A DNA stretch of 5,019 bases, taken from Treponema sp. GTDB taxonomy: Bacteria; Spirochaetota; Spirochaetia; Treponematales; Breznakiellaceae. The stretch lies in NCBI GenBank assembly GCA_031254795.1, contig JAIRTS010000081.1, positions 1 to 5,019 of the forward strand. Direction: 5' to 3'. Each line of letters starts with the position of its first letter. Within the stretch, counting starts at the first letter, position 1. Below the pieces are notes generated by a model. That model did not search any database, was not told the origin of the DNA, and was given only the letters and a program-made list of their open reading frames with translations. Shown in pieces: positions 4,859 to 5,019 of this stretch. Position numbers and translations under genes: made by a program.

Positions 4859-5019
4859 GTGTTTGAACGGAATATTACCTCATTCGGCGCAATCGGAGAC
4901 GGGCGGCATGACAATTCGGAAGCCTTTTCCGCCGCATTTAACGCCGTAAAAGAAGCCGGTTGCGGAATTATTCATGTCGGCGAGGGTATATGGAAAACGG
5001 GTCCCTTTGAAATTTTTTC
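4859..5019 (+). CDS. Glycoside hydrolase family 28 (polygalacturonase), N-terminal part, predicted cytoplasmic
   Basis: The first 53 codons are present, from GTG 4859 to the window edge. The fragment carries the typical GH28 opening: ITSFGAIGDGRHDNSEAF (6-23), then AFNAVKEAGCGIIHVGEGIW (26-45) and KTGPFEI (46-52). These form the first coils of the right-handed beta-helix, including the FGAxGDGxxD turn and the W-K-T-G-P strand. The catalytic motifs of GH28 (NTD, DD, GHG, RIK) lie further on and cannot be seen, so activity and endo/exo mode are unknown. There is no signal peptide and the start is fixed by the SD and the upstream in-frame stop. A cytoplasmic location, like some exo-acting bacterial GH28 enzymes that trim imported oligogalacturonides, is the likely reading. 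It follows the barrel gene on the same strand after 201 nt. Related GH28 branches act on rhamnogalacturonan or xylogalacturonan, so substrate is not settled. Confidence 0.88.
   Translation, partial: MFERNITSFGAIGDGRHDNSEAFSAAFNAVKEAGCGIIHVGEGIWKTGPFEIF

Noticed and set aside
4800..4949. 49-codon plus-strand frame from ATG 4800 that crosses the GH28 start
   Set aside because: It lacks a proper SD, starts inside the hairpin, and overlaps the well-supported GH28 frame in another phase with no protein-like features.

Overview
The window looks like part of a pectin-degradation locus from a host- or gut-associated spirochaete, most likely a Treponema relative. This assignment is an inference. It rests on an outer-membrane barrel protein with a Gram-negative-type signal peptide and a C-terminal Phe, a pectinase made as a lipoprotein with a relaxed spirochaete-style lipobox, roughly half-GC composition, and tightly packed genes with strong Shine-Dalgarno (SD) sites. 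No rRNA, tRNA, CRISPR array or transposase gene is visible.

Layout. On the minus strand, 75-2939 encodes a 954-residue lipoprotein with a C-terminal family 9 (PL9) pectate lyase domain; its four Ca2+-binding aspartates and catalytic lysine can be placed. It is followed within 9 nt by the start of another exported protein (minus strand, from 65 to the left window edge), whose SD overlaps the lyase stop codon, so the two form an operon. A 272-nt divergent intergenic region (2940-3211) holds two inverted repeats and a possible short leader ORF. On the plus strand, 3212-4657 encodes a 481-residue outer-membrane beta-barrel with a signal peptide. A 201-nt gap (4658-4858) carries an unusually perfect 16-bp hairpin, a tandem octamer, a three-codon mini-ORF with its own SD, and competing long-range inverted repeats. 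From 4859 the window ends inside the start of a family 28 glycoside hydrolase (polygalacturonase) that has no signal peptide.

How it fits together (inference). The surface-anchored PL9 lyase cuts polygalacturonate outside the cell. The barrel could admit the acidic oligosaccharides to the periplasm. A transporter not in this window would carry them inward, and the GH28 enzyme would trim oligogalacturonides in the cytoplasm. The enzymes belong to known families. The less ordinary parts are the lipoprotein domain layout of the lyase, a barrel I cannot assign to a family, and the structured leader in front of the GH28 gene.
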